From positions 62,001 through 126,000 of the forward strand of contig JAJUFC010000001.1 of the NCBI GenBank assembly GCA_029263855.1: DNA of 64,000 nucleotides, read 5' to 3'. The notes under the pieces are model-generated. The model worked only from the letters and a program-made list of their open reading frames with translations. It ran no database searches and was not told the origin of the DNA. Positions 1 through 9,134 of the stretch are shown in pieces; position 1 is the first letter of the stretch; every line of letters starts with the position of its first letter. This DNA is from Candidatus Thermochlorobacteriaceae bacterium (GTDB taxonomy: Bacteria; Bacteroidota; Chlorobiia; Chlorobiales; Thermochlorobacteraceae). The translations under genes and the position numbers were made by a program.

Positions 1-306
1 GACGGCAATGTGGTCATAACCGATTTTCGCGGCATTGAAGCACCTGTCGGAAATCGCTTTTTGATTTACACGCAATTCCCAACAGCGAATATCTCGATTC
101 GAATTATGGACGGGCGCAAAGGCGAGTTTTGTGCGATTGCCGTCGGGCACAGCATTTTCAATCGCACGTCTAAAACCGATGTCGGCGCACTAATGGCGAA
201 ATACGGCGGCGGCGGTCACAGAGGCGCAGGCACATGCCAACTGCCTTACGAGGTGGTTGATGCAAAGGTCGCCGAAATGGTTGCGACAATGAAAAAAGAG
301 GGGTGA
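1..306 (+). CDS. DHH-family phosphoesterase, C-terminal fragment (DHHA1 domain)
   Basis: The frame is open to the left edge of the window, so only the last ~101 residues are present. The motif GGGGHRGAGT near the end is the glycine-rich substrate-binding loop of the DHHA1 domain, which follows the catalytic DHH domain in NrnA-type oligoribonucleases, RecJ-like and exopolyphosphatase-like enzymes. The catalytic DHH half lies outside the window, so the substrate (nano-RNA, pAp, cyclic dinucleotide or polyphosphate) cannot be decided. A hairpin terminator follows about 40 bases after the stop. The domain is recognised with good confidence; the exact family member is not known. Confidence 0.8.
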   Translation, partial: DGNVVITDFRGIEAPVGNRFLIYTQFPTANISIRIMDGRKGEFCAIAVGHSIFNRTSKTDVGALMAKYGGGGHRGAGTCQLPYEVVDAKVAEMVATMKKEG

Positions 307-341
307 AACTGACTGAATGAAACCCTGAATGAACTTCAATC

Positions 342-382
342 AAGCAACCATACGAAAGCTCGAGTCGTCGTGGTTGCTTTTT
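342..382 (+). terminator. Rho-independent terminator after the DHH gene
   Basis: AAGCAACCA (342-350) pairs perfectly with TGGTTGCTT (371-379). A small inner stem (ACGA 352-355 with TCGT 365-368) extends it, and the 3' arm runs into a short T tract. It lies between the DHH gene and the exported-protein gene at 408, both on the plus strand, so it probably separates two transcripts. Confidence 0.7.
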
Positions 383-407
383 CATTTCCATAAATGCTCT
401 ATCATAA

Positions 408-1283
408 ATGCCCTATACTAAACGCCTGCATTACTACCTGCTGTTCTTCCTGCTTTGGATTGCCCCTTCTGCGAGCGCGCAGTGGGAGGCAGTAAGTTTA
501 GTTGATGAGTTCACCATTCAGCCGCCGAGCCGCGTTTTGACCATGAATTTAGGCTATGGCTTCGCCGCGCCGATTAGCCAAGAGGTGGTCGCGAATTTTT
601 CGCGTGGCAGTGCCTTCAACGCGATGGTTGGCGTTAAGCGGTTTCTGGATTCCGATTACAGCGCGGCGCAAGTCGACTACGCGCATATTTTCCTCACCGC
701 AAGTTTCGGACGAGCGGCGAAAGGTCGATTAACCGATACCCTTACCCCAACCTTAACGCAAATTGGATTCTCAAACTTTCAATTTGGATTCGGGGCGCGT
801 GATGGCATTGGCTACCGATTTCAAAACTATGCCGTCGTTACACCCTACATCAGCGGCGGACAAGTATGGACGACAAACCAATGGACAAGCGATTCGCTTT
901 TTATTGATGATGCCATACGCTTAAACCGATTTTCAGGCGGATTGCGCTATGCCACCTTCACCGAAGCAGGTGTGATGGTCGATGTCGGAACAAAATTCGC
1001 CGTTGATATGGGCTTTGAAATGACGCTCGTTCAACCGCGTTATGTCTTCTTGCAATCATTTTCAAACCTTATTCTTCAACAAGCGGCGCACATCTTGATG
1101 CGCAAGGCGATTGACGCAATCTTCCCAAACTCGTGGATTCCGATTGCGGGCTTCGCGCTCAAAGGCGCATTCAATTTTTGGCTCTACAACCAAAAGTCAA
1201 GGCGCGCGAACTTCCCCTTTCAAAGTGAAGCGGGCTTGCAAATTCTCACCTTCAAGGTCGGCACCTCGTTCTCGATTGATTAA
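408..1283 (+). CDS. Exported protein of unknown function
   Basis: 291 residues with a clear Sec signal peptide (hydrophobic stretch at about residues 9-22, then SASAQ, probable cleavage after Ala). The mature part has alternating aromatic and polar residues, many Gly/Asn turns and no internal transmembrane helix, which fits an outer-membrane beta-barrel or periplasmic beta-rich protein. I recognise no family. It ends 2 bases from the end of the convergent epimerase gene and follows a terminator, so it is probably a single-gene transcript. The start is chosen because the signal peptide begins immediately at this ATG. Confidence 0.6.
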   Translation: MPYTKRLHYYLLFFLLWIAPSASAQWEAVSLVDEFTIQPPSRVLTMNLGYGFAAPISQEVVANFSRGSAFNAMVGVKRFLDSDYSAAQVDYAHIFLTASFGRAAKGRLTDTLTPTLTQIGFSNFQFGFGARDGIGYRFQNYAVVTPYISGGQVWTTNQWTSDSLFIDDAIRLNRFSGGLRYATFTEAGVMVDVGTKFAVDMGFEMTLVQPRYVFLQSFSNLILQQAAHILMRKAIDAIFPNSWIPIAGFALKGAFNFWLYNQKSRRANFPFQSEAGLQILTFKVGTSFSID

Positions 1284-1285
1284 GG

Positions 1286-2200
1286 CTAACTTGTTGCAAT
1301 CAGTTTCGCGCCGTCTTCGTAGCGCGTCGGCAACATTCCAAAAGCCTTTTGAAATTTCGAGCTATCGAATTGATAGTCAAACTCGTATTGATAGAGCATT
1401 TCCTTGAACTCTTTGAGAATCGGAACGAATGGGCTGAGCATCTTGAGCATAAACGGACTCAAAACCGATATTTTCGGCGATGTCTTGAACGCTTGCGCGA
1501 AAAGAGCGACAAGGGTTCTGCCGGTAACAGGCTCTGCTGTTGGCAAGTGCCAAGTTTGGTTGAACGCGCTTTCGGTGTTGCCAAGCAAAGCGGTGGCTTT
1601 CGCGGCATCGGGCGTAAAAATAAAATTGTGAAGCGCGTCGGGATTGCAAAACCACTGCGCGCTTTTTCCTTTTCTTAAATTTTGAATCACGGTAAATTCC
1701 AAAATGCTCGTTTGAAGATTGATGCCGTAAAAGTCGGGCGCGCGAGCAATAAGCGCAGTCAGATTTCCTTGTTTGATTTCGTCGAGAAGCATCTGTGCGA
1801 TTTTGGCGCGCACCTCGCCTTTTTTGCTGTTGGGATTGAACGGCGTTTCTTCCGTCATTTTCCCTTTGACCAGCCCATACATATAAACATTGTCAAAAAA
1901 GACAAGTTTGGCGTTGTGCCGCTTGCATGCATCGATGACGTTTCTCATAACGATGGGCCAATCGCGTTGCCAAACATCAACGCGATAGGGCAATCCAGCG
2001 GTCAAATACGCGACGGAAGAGCCTTTGACCGCGTCCGCCGTTGCCGACGCATTGAGCAGGTCGGCTCTGACCAGCTCGTCGTTGTCATTGACTTTCTTCG
2101 GATTTCGCCCCACAAGACGAACCGCGCGGGAATGCGCGGCAAGCGATTTGGCGAGGTCGACTCCAATCGCGCCACCTGCGCCTAAAATGGTATGCATCAT
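1286..2200 (-). CDS. NAD(P)-dependent epimerase/dehydratase-family protein (extended SDR)
   Basis: 304 residues. The N-terminus has the Rossmann dinucleotide loop GAGGAIG (about residues 8-14) after a hydrophobic beta strand, then an acidic/basic second strand end (VGRNP). Around residues 100-115 the stretch FFDNVYMYG followed by K fits the Tyr-x3-Lys region of atypical/extended SDRs that act on nucleotide sugars or related substrates. The C-terminal half, which sets substrate specificity, is not diagnostic to me. The gene is the last of a closely spaced minus-strand run behind the LytS-type kinase. The substrate is unknown. Confidence 0.75.
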   Translation of the reverse strand: MMHTILGAGGAIGVDLAKSLAAHSRAVRLVGRNPKKVNDNDELVRADLLNASATADAVKGSSVAYLTAGLPYRVDVWQRDWPIVMRNVIDACKRHNAKLVFFDNVYMYGLVKGKMTEETPFNPNSKKGEVRAKIAQMLLDEIKQGNLTALIARAPDFYGINLQTSILEFTVIQNLRKGKSAQWFCNPDALHNFIFTPDAAKATALLGNTESAFNQTWHLPTAEPVTGRTLVALFAQAFKTSPKISVLSPFMLKMLSPFVPILKEFKEMLYQYEFDYQFDSSKFQKAFGMLPTRYEDGAKLIATS

Positions 2201-2208
2201 AATTTGAA

Positions 2209-3300
2209 TTAGCGTTTTTTTAGAGAAGACACATTTGAAACGGCCTCGAGAGCTTCAAACGGAAATCGAAGCACAACCGCATGTTTTTCAATCACAAGTT
2301 TGGAGCGATTCGGAAAAAGAAGCGACAAGCGTTCGCGAACATTCTGTAATCCTGTCCCCTTCTTAAACATCGCTTCACCTAAACTCAAATCGAAACCGTT
2401 GCCTGAATCATGAACGATGAGTTCAATTTGTTTTTCAGTTTCGGTTGCGGATAAGTGAATGAAGAAATTGCCTTCAACTTTGCTCGCGCCGTGCTTAATC
2501 GCGTTTTCAACGAGCGGTTGAAGCAGAAGGCTCGGAACGGATGCCTTCAAAAGTTTTTCAGGCACATCGATGGCAACGCGCAATCGCTCCCGAAAGCGAA
2601 CTTTTTCAATCGCAAGATACAGTTTAACTGACTCGAGTTCGTCTTCAAGCGTAACGAGCGGCTGTTTTGAGGCGCGAAGGCTGTATCGAAAAAGGTCGGC
2701 GAGCGATTCGGTAACGGCTTCGGCTTCGTCGGGGCGCGCGCGAATGAGCGCGGCGATGGAGTTGAGCGCGTTGAATAAGAAGTGCGGATTGATTTGCGCC
2801 CGAAGGGCTTTGAGCTCCGCTTGCAACGCCGCTTGTTCGGCTTGTCGGGCTTGGCGATAAAAGAGCATCAAATAGTAAATCGAGTTGCCAAGAATCGAAA
2901 GCACAAACGAGACCGATAAAATCGCAACGAAGACTTCAGACGGAATGACGCAATCACCAAGAACCAACAGTTCAATCTGACGCGCAATCACAAACGAAAA
3001 TGACGCGGAAATCGACTGAATCAGAATGTGAAGAATTGCCGTCGTCTTGTTTCTGAGCGGGAAAATTCGGTGCGCCAATTCGCCCGACGCAAGTTGCGTA
3101 AGGCAAATAATCGTGGTGTATTCAAGCGAGATAAGGTAACCTTGCCAAATCGGAATTGCGTTGTGTTCAACGCCGAGCAGAAGTTGAATCGTCAGAATCG
3201 CCAGTTTCGCGATGGCGGCAATGATGAAAATCGCGGCAACCGTGCCGAGCCACTGCTTTTTCGTGTGCGGGAAGATGTGAAATGACGTCCGTTTAGTCAT
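2209..3300 (-). CDS. LytS/YehU-type membrane sensor histidine kinase
   Basis: 363 residues. Four transmembrane helices fill about residues 15-150, then a short coiled coil (QARQAEQAALQAELKALRAQ) leads to the His_kinase domain with the H-box QINPHFLFNALNSI. The N-box LQPLVENAIKHG and the glycine-rich ATP lid (DSGNGFD, GTGLQNVRERL) follow, so it should autophosphorylate. The family usually signals to LytTR-domain regulators. No such regulator is encoded next to it, so the partner must lie elsewhere. I place the start at the ATG at 3300; a longer frame exists, but it would overlap the Uma2 gene and adds no helix. The signal sensed by the membrane part cannot be read from sequence. Confidence 0.85.
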   Translation of the reverse strand: MTKRTSFHIFPHTKKQWLGTVAAIFIIAAIAKLAILTIQLLLGVEHNAIPIWQGYLISLEYTTIICLTQLASGELAHRIFPLRNKTTAILHILIQSISASFSFVIARQIELLVLGDCVIPSEVFVAILSVSFVLSILGNSIYYLMLFYRQARQAEQAALQAELKALRAQINPHFLFNALNSIAALIRARPDEAEAVTESLADLFRYSLRASKQPLVTLEDELESVKLYLAIEKVRFRERLRVAIDVPEKLLKASVPSLLLQPLVENAIKHGASKVEGNFFIHLSATETEKQIELIVHDSGNGFDLSLGEAMFKKGTGLQNVRERLSLLFPNRSKLVIEKHAVVLRFPFEALEAVSNVSSLKKR

Positions 3301-3313
3301 ATATCGTAGCGGG

Positions 3314-3874
3314 TCATGACAAAAAGACATCGGTTAAATCCAACGTAAATCCGTCTAAAATCTTTGAAGCGACTTTCCCTTTTCCCGCCGCAAAGGAGAA
3401 GAGGTCAAATTGTCCGTTTGCGAGTTCCATCACCTCGACCGATTGATTTTGCGGGTCAATCAGCCAATACTCTTTCACGCCGAAGCGCTCGTAGAGTTTG
3501 CGTTTGCGATAGCGGTCGTCCGACATCGTGCTGGGCGAAAGAATTTCAACCACAAGGTCAGGCGCTTTGACGACGACGAACTCGTCAGTTGCGTTAGCGG
3601 TCTTGTTGGAAATGAACGCGAGGTCGGGTTGCGGCGCGTTGTAATCGTCGACCAAAAGCGTGATGGGCGCGAAGAAAACCTCGCCAAGATTTTTCTCCAA
3701 GACAAATTGGTCGAGTTTTCTAAACACGTTGCGCGCGATGCGCTGATGTTGAAGCGTTGGCGTATTGCGTTGCACGGGCTCTCCGTCTAAAAGTTCGTAA
3801 ATGTGGCGGTCGTCGTCAGGGAAATCTAATTCTCTGAACTCGGCGTAGGTGATTTTTTTGACGAGCGTTTCCAT
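3314..3874 (-). CDS. Uma2-family PD-(D/E)XK nuclease-like protein (DUF820)
   Basis: 186 residues. The family pattern is complete: YELLDGE near residue 27, a histidine in TLQHQRI, QPDLAFIS around 83-90, then LVVEILSPST with a downstream Lys (YRKRKLYERFG) and KEYWLIDP. These are the core acidic and lysine residues of the restriction-endonuclease-like fold. The family is expanded in cyanobacteria and other mat bacteria, and its physiological role is unsettled. It sits between a ferredoxin and a histidine kinase with no functional link visible, so it may be an inserted selfish or defence-type gene. A second member lies at 34676-35314. Confidence 0.85.
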   Translation of the reverse strand: METLVKKITYAEFRELDFPDDDRHIYELLDGEPVQRNTPTLQHQRIARNVFRKLDQFVLEKNLGEVFFAPITLLVDDYNAPQPDLAFISNKTANATDEFVVVKAPDLVVEILSPSTMSDDRYRKRKLYERFGVKEYWLIDPQNQSVEVMELANGQFDLFSFAAGKGKVASKILDGFTLDLTDVFLS

Positions 3875-3895
3875 AATTTTGTCAAACGGTTTGAA

Positions 3896-4252
3896 TTATC
3901 GCGCTGTCCGAAAGGTAAAGCGAATCGCGCCTTGTTTGCAACCATCGACGCAAACGCCGCAAAGGACGCATTCGTCGTTTTCCATCTTGCCCGTTTTCAC
4001 CATCTTGGACACGTCGAGGCTCATCGAGCAATGTTTGGCGCATTGTTCGCACCCGACGCACTTTTCGGGAGCGGCTTCCAAACGAAGCGACGGCAAGCGG
4101 AGCGCGAGCAAGTCTGAAAGTTCCATTATTGCCTTCGCAACCGCTTTCGCGTCTTGTGAATTTGGAACGACGGGCGGCTCATGGCTTGCCATTACGCGCA
4201 AGACGACGGAGGCGATTTTATATGCTTCATATTTTGCTTCTTGCGTGGTCAT
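3896..4252 (-). CDS. Small 2x[4Fe-4S] ferredoxin-like protein
   Basis: 118 residues. The C-terminal half carries two cluster motifs: CVGCEQCAKHC (Cys-x2-Cys-x2-Cys-x3-Cys) and CVLCGVCVDGC, giving eight ligands for two [4Fe-4S] clusters. The N-terminal ~65 residues are helical and lack cysteines, making it longer than a plain bacterial ferredoxin. No signal peptide, so it should be a cytoplasmic electron carrier or a subunit of a larger enzyme. It lies 31 bases downstream of the TonB receptor gene and 21 bases upstream of the Uma2 gene on the same strand. The electron partner is unknown. Confidence 0.85.
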   Translation of the reverse strand: MTTQEAKYEAYKIASVVLRVMASHEPPVVPNSQDAKAVAKAIMELSDLLALRLPSLRLEAAPEKCVGCEQCAKHCSMSLDVSKMVKTGKMENDECVLCGVCVDGCKQGAIRFTFRTAR

Positions 4253-4283
4253 CGCTGAATCGTTTTAAGGTGAAACAGAACGA

Positions 4284-6566
4284 TTAAAACTCGGCTTTGA
4301 CGCCTGCAACGGGCAAAAATTGCCACTGCAAAATGCGGTCGGGCTGATTCTTCTTTTCGTTCCAGGCGATTCGCTCGACATTTTCAAAGTTCATCACGTT
4401 TTGCAAATCCACGAAGAAGAGCGTGTTCCAACCGAAGAGCGAGAAGCGATAATCGGCGCGAATGTCGAGTCGGCGATAGTCGGCGAAGCGTTCTCCATTT
4501 GTGCGCGAATAATCCAAGACGTCGCGATTCACCGCTTGCGACGCCGCCAAGTCAAAGGGCGTGTAAGGTCTGCCGCCTGCATATCTGAACTTCGCCGAAA
4601 GTTCAAGCGCATGGGTGATTTTGTAGCCGCCGATAACCGTGAACATGTTTTGAAAATCAAACGCGCTCGGTCGCTCGTCGCCGTTGCCGTCTTTGAATCG
4701 AATTTGCGAGAAGCCATAGCTCACCATTCCGTAAAACTTATCCGAAAGTTTTTTATGCGCGAAAAATTCTATGCCGCGCGCATAGCCGTTTGAACCCGAT
4801 CGAATGCGCTCGTAGGGAGCGTCAAAATCCGCGCCTACGCTCGAATAAACATACTGCGGATTATTCACGCTCACGGGATAGTCGCGGTATTCTTTCGCAT
4901 AAACTTCCACTGAAAATTTCAAATCTTCCGACGGGAAAAATTCCACGCCTGCGACGGCTTGATAAGTTTTCATCCAATCCACTTCGCGGTTGCGTTCATC
5001 GGCAACAAGCCAGATAAGCGGCGGAGCTTGTTGATACAATCCACCCCCCAGATTGAAGCGCACTTTATCCGTAACATCATAACTGGCGGAAAGTCGCGGC
5101 GAGACGGCGTGTTTGGAGTTGATGAAATCAAAGTAATCCCATCGAAGCCCTGCGGTAACGCTGAAATCGGCGGTGAAATTGCGCGTGTATTGCGCATATG
5201 CGCCGAGCTTCGTTGATTCACCATTAAAATTGATGTTGATGTCGTCGGCGCGTTGAAAAATCACGTTGTCGTTGGAAATCGCGCGAGCCGTTACGCCAAG
5301 TTCAAACAAATCGCGTACGCTGAATCGCTTTGAAAAATCTGAACGAAAGAGGATTTCTCGATCGGTTGAGATGTTGCTTTCGTCGAGTTGCCGAAAAGTT
5401 TCGTTGCCGTTTGCGTCAACGCTGACGCTGTCGTTGCGCCAAGTATTTCGGTAGGAATTGATTGAAATCGAAGAGCGCAAAAAGGCGCTGTTGTCAATAA
5501 GCCATTTATGCGATAGCCCTGCGATGTAACGCCAGTTGTCTGAAACGGCATCGCGGTTGAACAAGGCATTTTCGTCTGCGTTTTCAAAATCTTTGAATCG
5601 GATTTCGTCAATGCCTCCAAGACCGATGAGCGCGAGCGAGTGATTATCCGAAAGTTGATAGGTGGCTTTGAGATTAAAGTTCCAATAATTCGGAACGCCC
5701 GTCAATCCCGTGCCTCGCATAATTAAATCGAGGTAACTGCGCCGAGCGGAAAAGAGGAGCGAGCTTTTATCGGTTTGAAGGGGCGTCTCGATGATTGCGC
5801 CAAATCCGCCGAGACCTAAGTCGAACTTCGCGTGCGTGTTGCGCTTGTCGCCGTCGCGAAATTTGATGTCCATAATCGACGAGAGACGGTCGCCGTATTT
5901 TGCGCCGAAGCCGCCCGCGCTGAAATGGACGTCGGAAAGAAAATCAGCGTTAATCATTCCAATCGGACCGCCTGAAGCGCCTTGTTGCGAGAAGTGATTG
6001 ATGTTCGGAACTTCAATGCCATCAATCATAATAAAGTTTTCGATGGGCGAGCCGCCGCGCGCGATGATGTCGTTTCGTGCGTCCGAGCCGAAGGCAACGC
6101 CGGGCAGAATTTGCACCATTCGGCTTACATCTTCAACGGCACCGGGCGCGCGCCGAATTTCCTCTTGCGTGAGCGTATTTGAACTGACCCGCATGTCTTC
6201 CGATTTCTCAAACGCCTTCACGCCCGTAATGACTTGCTCCGACTGTTGATAGGCATCGATTTTTAATTCAATCGAGAGTTTTGCGCTTTGCGTCGAGCTG
6301 ACGCGCACATCGGAGCGAATGATGGTTTTGTATTCGGGCGCGGTGATTTTTAGCCGATATGTCCCAATCGGAATCCCCGTGAGGCGAAAAGCCCCGTTGA
6401 TGTCGGTCGTCGCTCCCAATTTCGTTCCCAAGACTTCCACCTTTGCGCCGATGATTTCTTGTTGCGTGTCGCGGTCAAGAAGTTGACCTTCAATTGTTCC
6501 CGTTTCCTGTGCGAAAACAATCGCCGCGAAAAAGAGGAATCCTGCGAGTAAAGAGAGACGTTTCAT
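4284..6566 (-). CDS. TonB-dependent outer-membrane receptor with N-terminal carboxypeptidase-regulatory-like domain
   Basis: 760 residues from the ATG at 6566, where a clean signal peptide begins (MKRLSLLAGFLFFAAIVFAQ). A longer upstream frame exists but encodes no plausible leader. Domains in order: CarboxypepD_reg-like Ig domain (about 22-100, with TTDINGAFRL); plug domain (about 115-230, including MVQILPGVAFGSD, IIARGGSP, MIDGIEVP); and a 22-strand-type barrel ending in a terminal Phe, as outer-membrane proteins do. It should import a large ligand using TonB energy; the ligand is unknown. No SusD partner is adjacent, so a classical SusCD glycan system is unlikely. A TAnnTTTG promoter box lies about 45 bases upstream. 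Confidence 0.9.
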   Translation of the reverse strand: MKRLSLLAGFLFFAAIVFAQETGTIEGQLLDRDTQQEIIGAKVEVLGTKLGATTDINGAFRLTGIPIGTYRLKITAPEYKTIIRSDVRVSSTQSAKLSIELKIDAYQQSEQVITGVKAFEKSEDMRVSSNTLTQEEIRRAPGAVEDVSRMVQILPGVAFGSDARNDIIARGGSPIENFIMIDGIEVPNINHFSQQGASGGPIGMINADFLSDVHFSAGGFGAKYGDRLSSIMDIKFRDGDKRNTHAKFDLGLGGFGAIIETPLQTDKSSLLFSARRSYLDLIMRGTGLTGVPNYWNFNLKATYQLSDNHSLALIGLGGIDEIRFKDFENADENALFNRDAVSDNWRYIAGLSHKWLIDNSAFLRSSISINSYRNTWRNDSVSVDANGNETFRQLDESNISTDREILFRSDFSKRFSVRDLFELGVTARAISNDNVIFQRADDININFNGESTKLGAYAQYTRNFTADFSVTAGLRWDYFDFINSKHAVSPRLSASYDVTDKVRFNLGGGLYQQAPPLIWLVADERNREVDWMKTYQAVAGVEFFPSEDLKFSVEVYAKEYRDYPVSVNNPQYVYSSVGADFDAPYERIRSGSNGYARGIEFFAHKKLSDKFYGMVSYGFSQIRFKDGNGDERPSAFDFQNMFTVIGGYKITHALELSAKFRYAGGRPYTPFDLAASQAVNRDVLDYSRTNGERFADYRRLDIRADYRFSLFGWNTLFFVDLQNVMNFENVERIAWNEKKNQPDRILQWQFLPVAGVKAEF

Positions 6567-6608
6567 AATTGCAGTTGATTTGATGTTGAAGAAACTTGAA
6601 TCACGATG

Positions 6609-6616
6609 CAAAAATA
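6609..6616 (-). promoter_or_regulatory. Candidate -7 promoter box of the TonB receptor gene
   Basis: Read on the minus strand this is TATTTTTG, an exact match to the Bacteroidota consensus TAnnTTTG. It lies about 45 bases upstream of the receptor ATG. No convincing -33 TTTG element is seen at the expected spacing, so the call rests on the -7 box alone. Confidence 0.4.
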
Positions 6617-6791
6617 AGGCGCAAAGGCGCGCTTTCTCAGAAGATTGGCGCAAACGGGCGAACTTTCGGACGAATGGTCGGTTTTGAAGAGTGAGCGGCA
6701 GGAATGGACGGCAATTATTCGTCATTTCAGAGCAATAAATTTTTGATGCAGACAGGTATGCAACAGTATGCACAATAGCATCAAGCTGAGT

Positions 6792-7763
6792 TTAGCCTCG
6801 TGGGTGAAAGCTGGTGTGAACTTCTTTCAAGAATTGCCTATCAATGTGCGTGTAAATTTGCGTCGCCTTGATAGTGCTGTGCCCCAACATTTCTTGCACG
6901 GCGCGTAAATCGGCACCGCCCTCGAGCAAGTGCGTAGCAAAAGTGTGCCGAAGTGTGTGCGGACTCATTTCCTTCTGAATCTCGGCGCGCTTGGCGTTTT
7001 CGGTGATGATGTTGTAGAAACTCATGCGCGTAAGTTTTCTGCCGCGTGCATTGAGAAAAAGATAATCTTCAGATTGTTGGCATATTAAGCGCACGCGCAG
7101 TTCGGTTTGGTAGCGCGTAACCCAAAAAATTGCCGACCGCCCCACAGGCACAAGCCGCTCTTTTGAGCTTTTTCCAAACACGCGAATAAATCCTGCTTCA
7201 AAATAAAGGTTCTGCTGTTTGAGCTCGACCGCTTCACTGACGCGGACTCCCGTGGCATACATCAATTCTAAAATAGATTTATCGCGCAAGGCAAATTTCG
7301 GCGACGGATTCTTCTCGCTCATCGGAGCGTCAAGCAAGCGAAAAACTTCATCGTGCGTTAGGACAGTCGGCAAATATCGGCTCGATTTGGGAAGCGAAAT
7401 TTCTTCCGCCACATTTTTAGAAAGAATTTTTTCCGAGAGCAAAAACTTATGCAGAGAGCGAATGGCAGAAATGTTGCGCGAAACCGATGTAGATTCTAAT
7501 CCGAGTTCCGAAATTTCTTTCAGAAAGGCGCGAACGTGTTCGCTGGTGGCGTCGTCGAGCGTCGGGCATTGCTCTTGAATGAACAAGAGGTAGCGAGTAA
7601 GGTCGCGCTTGTAGGCGTCGCGGGTGTTGTCGGAAAGGTTGCGCTCGAGTTTGGTGAAGTTGAGAAAGTCGCGCAGATAGGTTTTGTATTGCGCGTTGAG
7701 GTCGGTCGTCTTAATGGCGTTCGATGGGGGTTCGTCGGTGTTATCCGTCAACTTTGTGTTCAC
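6792..7763 (-). CDS. xerD: Tyrosine site-specific recombinase, XerC/XerD type
   Basis: 323 residues, a little longer than the usual ~300 because of a polar N-terminal leader of ~25 residues. It has an N-terminal SAM-like core-binding domain (about 25-115), then the catalytic domain with Arg in TGVRVSEAVEL, the HTLRHTFATHLLEGGA box (His, Arg), LGHSTIKATQIYTH with the second His and the nucleophilic Tyr. The string PHTLRHTFATHLLEGGADLR is closest to XerD-like chromosome-dimer resolvases. The 5' end overlaps the end of the Kdo transferase gene by 23 bases, so the two are co-transcribed. It is a resident recombinase; nothing suggests an integrated element. XerC versus XerD is not certain. Confidence 0.85.
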   Translation of the reverse strand: MNTKLTDNTDEPPSNAIKTTDLNAQYKTYLRDFLNFTKLERNLSDNTRDAYKRDLTRYLLFIQEQCPTLDDATSEHVRAFLKEISELGLESTSVSRNISAIRSLHKFLLSEKILSKNVAEEISLPKSSRYLPTVLTHDEVFRLLDAPMSEKNPSPKFALRDKSILELMYATGVRVSEAVELKQQNLYFEAGFIRVFGKSSKERLVPVGRSAIFWVTRYQTELRVRLICQQSEDYLFLNARGRKLTRMSFYNIITENAKRAEIQKEMSPHTLRHTFATHLLEGGADLRAVQEMLGHSTIKATQIYTHIDRQFLKEVHTSFHPRG

Positions 7764-9033
7764 GCTTCTTGAATTGTGGTTGTGCGGAAAGATACTTCAA
7801 AATTTTTTCTGTTGCGCCAAGTCGCGCTTTGACAAACGCCGCCGCTTTTTCGCCTGCTCGTTGCCGTAGCGTGTCGTTTACAAACAGCATGCGCAGTGTA
7901 GAATGGAGCGATGTTTCAGTTACGATAAACGCGCCGCCTGCCTCGACCAATTCTTTGGCTTCGCGCGATTTGTGAAGGTTTCCGCCGAAAAGCACAGGCA
8001 CGCCATGCACCGCCGCCTCGAGCGTATTATGCACATTCACCCCAAAGCCGCCGCCGACGTATGCCACGCTCGCAAGCGCATACAGTTCCGCCAAATAGCC
8101 CATTGCATCAACGATTAACACTTGCTCACTTGAAAAATTGTTCGGCAACTTTGAAACCTTCGCATAGCCAAAGTTCATTGCCGTTAAAAGCGATTCAAGG
8201 CGCGCAAGATTTTCTGCGCCAAGTTCGTGCGGCACAAGAATCAGCGAAACGCCGCTCAGATGCTTTACGGCTTTGACGAGCAGTTCTTCATCGACTTGCC
8301 AAGTGCTTCCGCCAACGAGCACACGCTTGCCACGATAAAAGTTTTCCAAGTGCGCGATTTTCTCGCGTCCTTTGCTTCGCTCGAAGACTTGGTCGTAGCG
8401 CGTATCGCCTGCAACTTCAACGGGGTTCAGTTCAAACCTTTCGCGCAATGCGCTCGCATCGCGTTCCGAGACGGTGAAAATTTTATCGAAGCACGAAAAG
8501 ATGACGTTGTAAAACGACCTTAAAATCGGTTTGAAGTAAGCAGACTTGGCTTGAACGGAGGCGGCAATCAGGAGTAGTTTTGCACCGAGCCGTTTGGCTT
8601 CGAGCAAGTGATTGAGCCAGAAATCGTATCGCACGACGACGGCAATATCGGGCTGAATGAGCGCGCAAAATGCACGAGCGTTTCGGGGCGTATCTTCGGG
8701 CAAGTAGGTGATAAGGTCGGCATCGGGAAAATTCTTCCGCGCCTCGTAGCCTGAAACGGAAAGAAACGAGACAACAATCACCCAATCGCCTTGCTGACGC
8801 AGTTGGCGGATAATCGGACGCGCTTGCTCAAACTCGCCGACCGATGCGACATGAAACCAAATGCGCATGCATTCTTTGGGAAGCGTCTGAACTTTTTCGG
8901 TGAGCGTTTCAAAGAGGTGCTGACGCCCTGCAAGCGTGGCACGAATTTTCGGATTGAAGATTCCCAAAAAGCGCAACAGCAAAAGGAATAAAGGAAGAAG
9001 CAGATTGTAAATCGCGCGCCAAAGCGTGAGCAT
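7741..9033 (-). CDS. waaA: 3-deoxy-D-manno-octulosonic acid (Kdo) transferase
   Basis: 430 residues from the ATG at 9033; the frame extends upstream but without family similarity. An N-terminal membrane anchor (about residues 5-22) is followed by the GT-B fold with the family strings WFHVASVGEFEQARP (about 57-71, containing the conserved acidic residue), VVVRYDFWLNHL and VGGGFGVNVHNTLEAA near residue 330, then the PVLFGGNL loop. The enzyme adds Kdo to the lipid A precursor at the inner face of the cytoplasmic membrane, so the cell makes Gram-negative lipopolysaccharide. It overlaps the downstream xer gene and is divergent from the GH13 gene. Confidence 0.92.
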   Translation of the reverse strand: MLTLWRAIYNLLLPLFLLLLRFLGIFNPKIRATLAGRQHLFETLTEKVQTLPKECMRIWFHVASVGEFEQARPIIRQLRQQGDWVIVVSFLSVSGYEARKNFPDADLITYLPEDTPRNARAFCALIQPDIAVVVRYDFWLNHLLEAKRLGAKLLLIAASVQAKSAYFKPILRSFYNVIFSCFDKIFTVSERDASALRERFELNPVEVAGDTRYDQVFERSKGREKIAHLENFYRGKRVLVGGSTWQVDEELLVKAVKHLSGVSLILVPHELGAENLARLESLLTAMNFGYAKVSKLPNNFSSEQVLIVDAMGYLAELYALASVAYVGGGFGVNVHNTLEAAVHGVPVLFGGNLHKSREAKELVEAGGAFIVTETSLHSTLRMLFVNDTLRQRAGEKAAAFVKARLGATEKILKYLSAQPQFKKREHKVDG

Positions 9034-9134
9034 TGAACTTGAACGAAGTTCGTTGGAATGTTGTAAGTTGAAATTGTCGTTTGTAAGATAATCTTTCTTC
9101 AACAATCGCTGTTTCAAACTCGCACTTCAACACT

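Noticed and set aside
1682-2185. 167-residue plus-strand frame
   Set aside because: Antisense to the epimerase-like gene, which has a clear Rossmann motif; high GC-third-position bias creates long shadow frames throughout this window.
6567-6773. Longer TonB receptor start at 6773
   Set aside because: The added 69 residues lack a leader and include a candidate promoter; the signal peptide starts at 6566.
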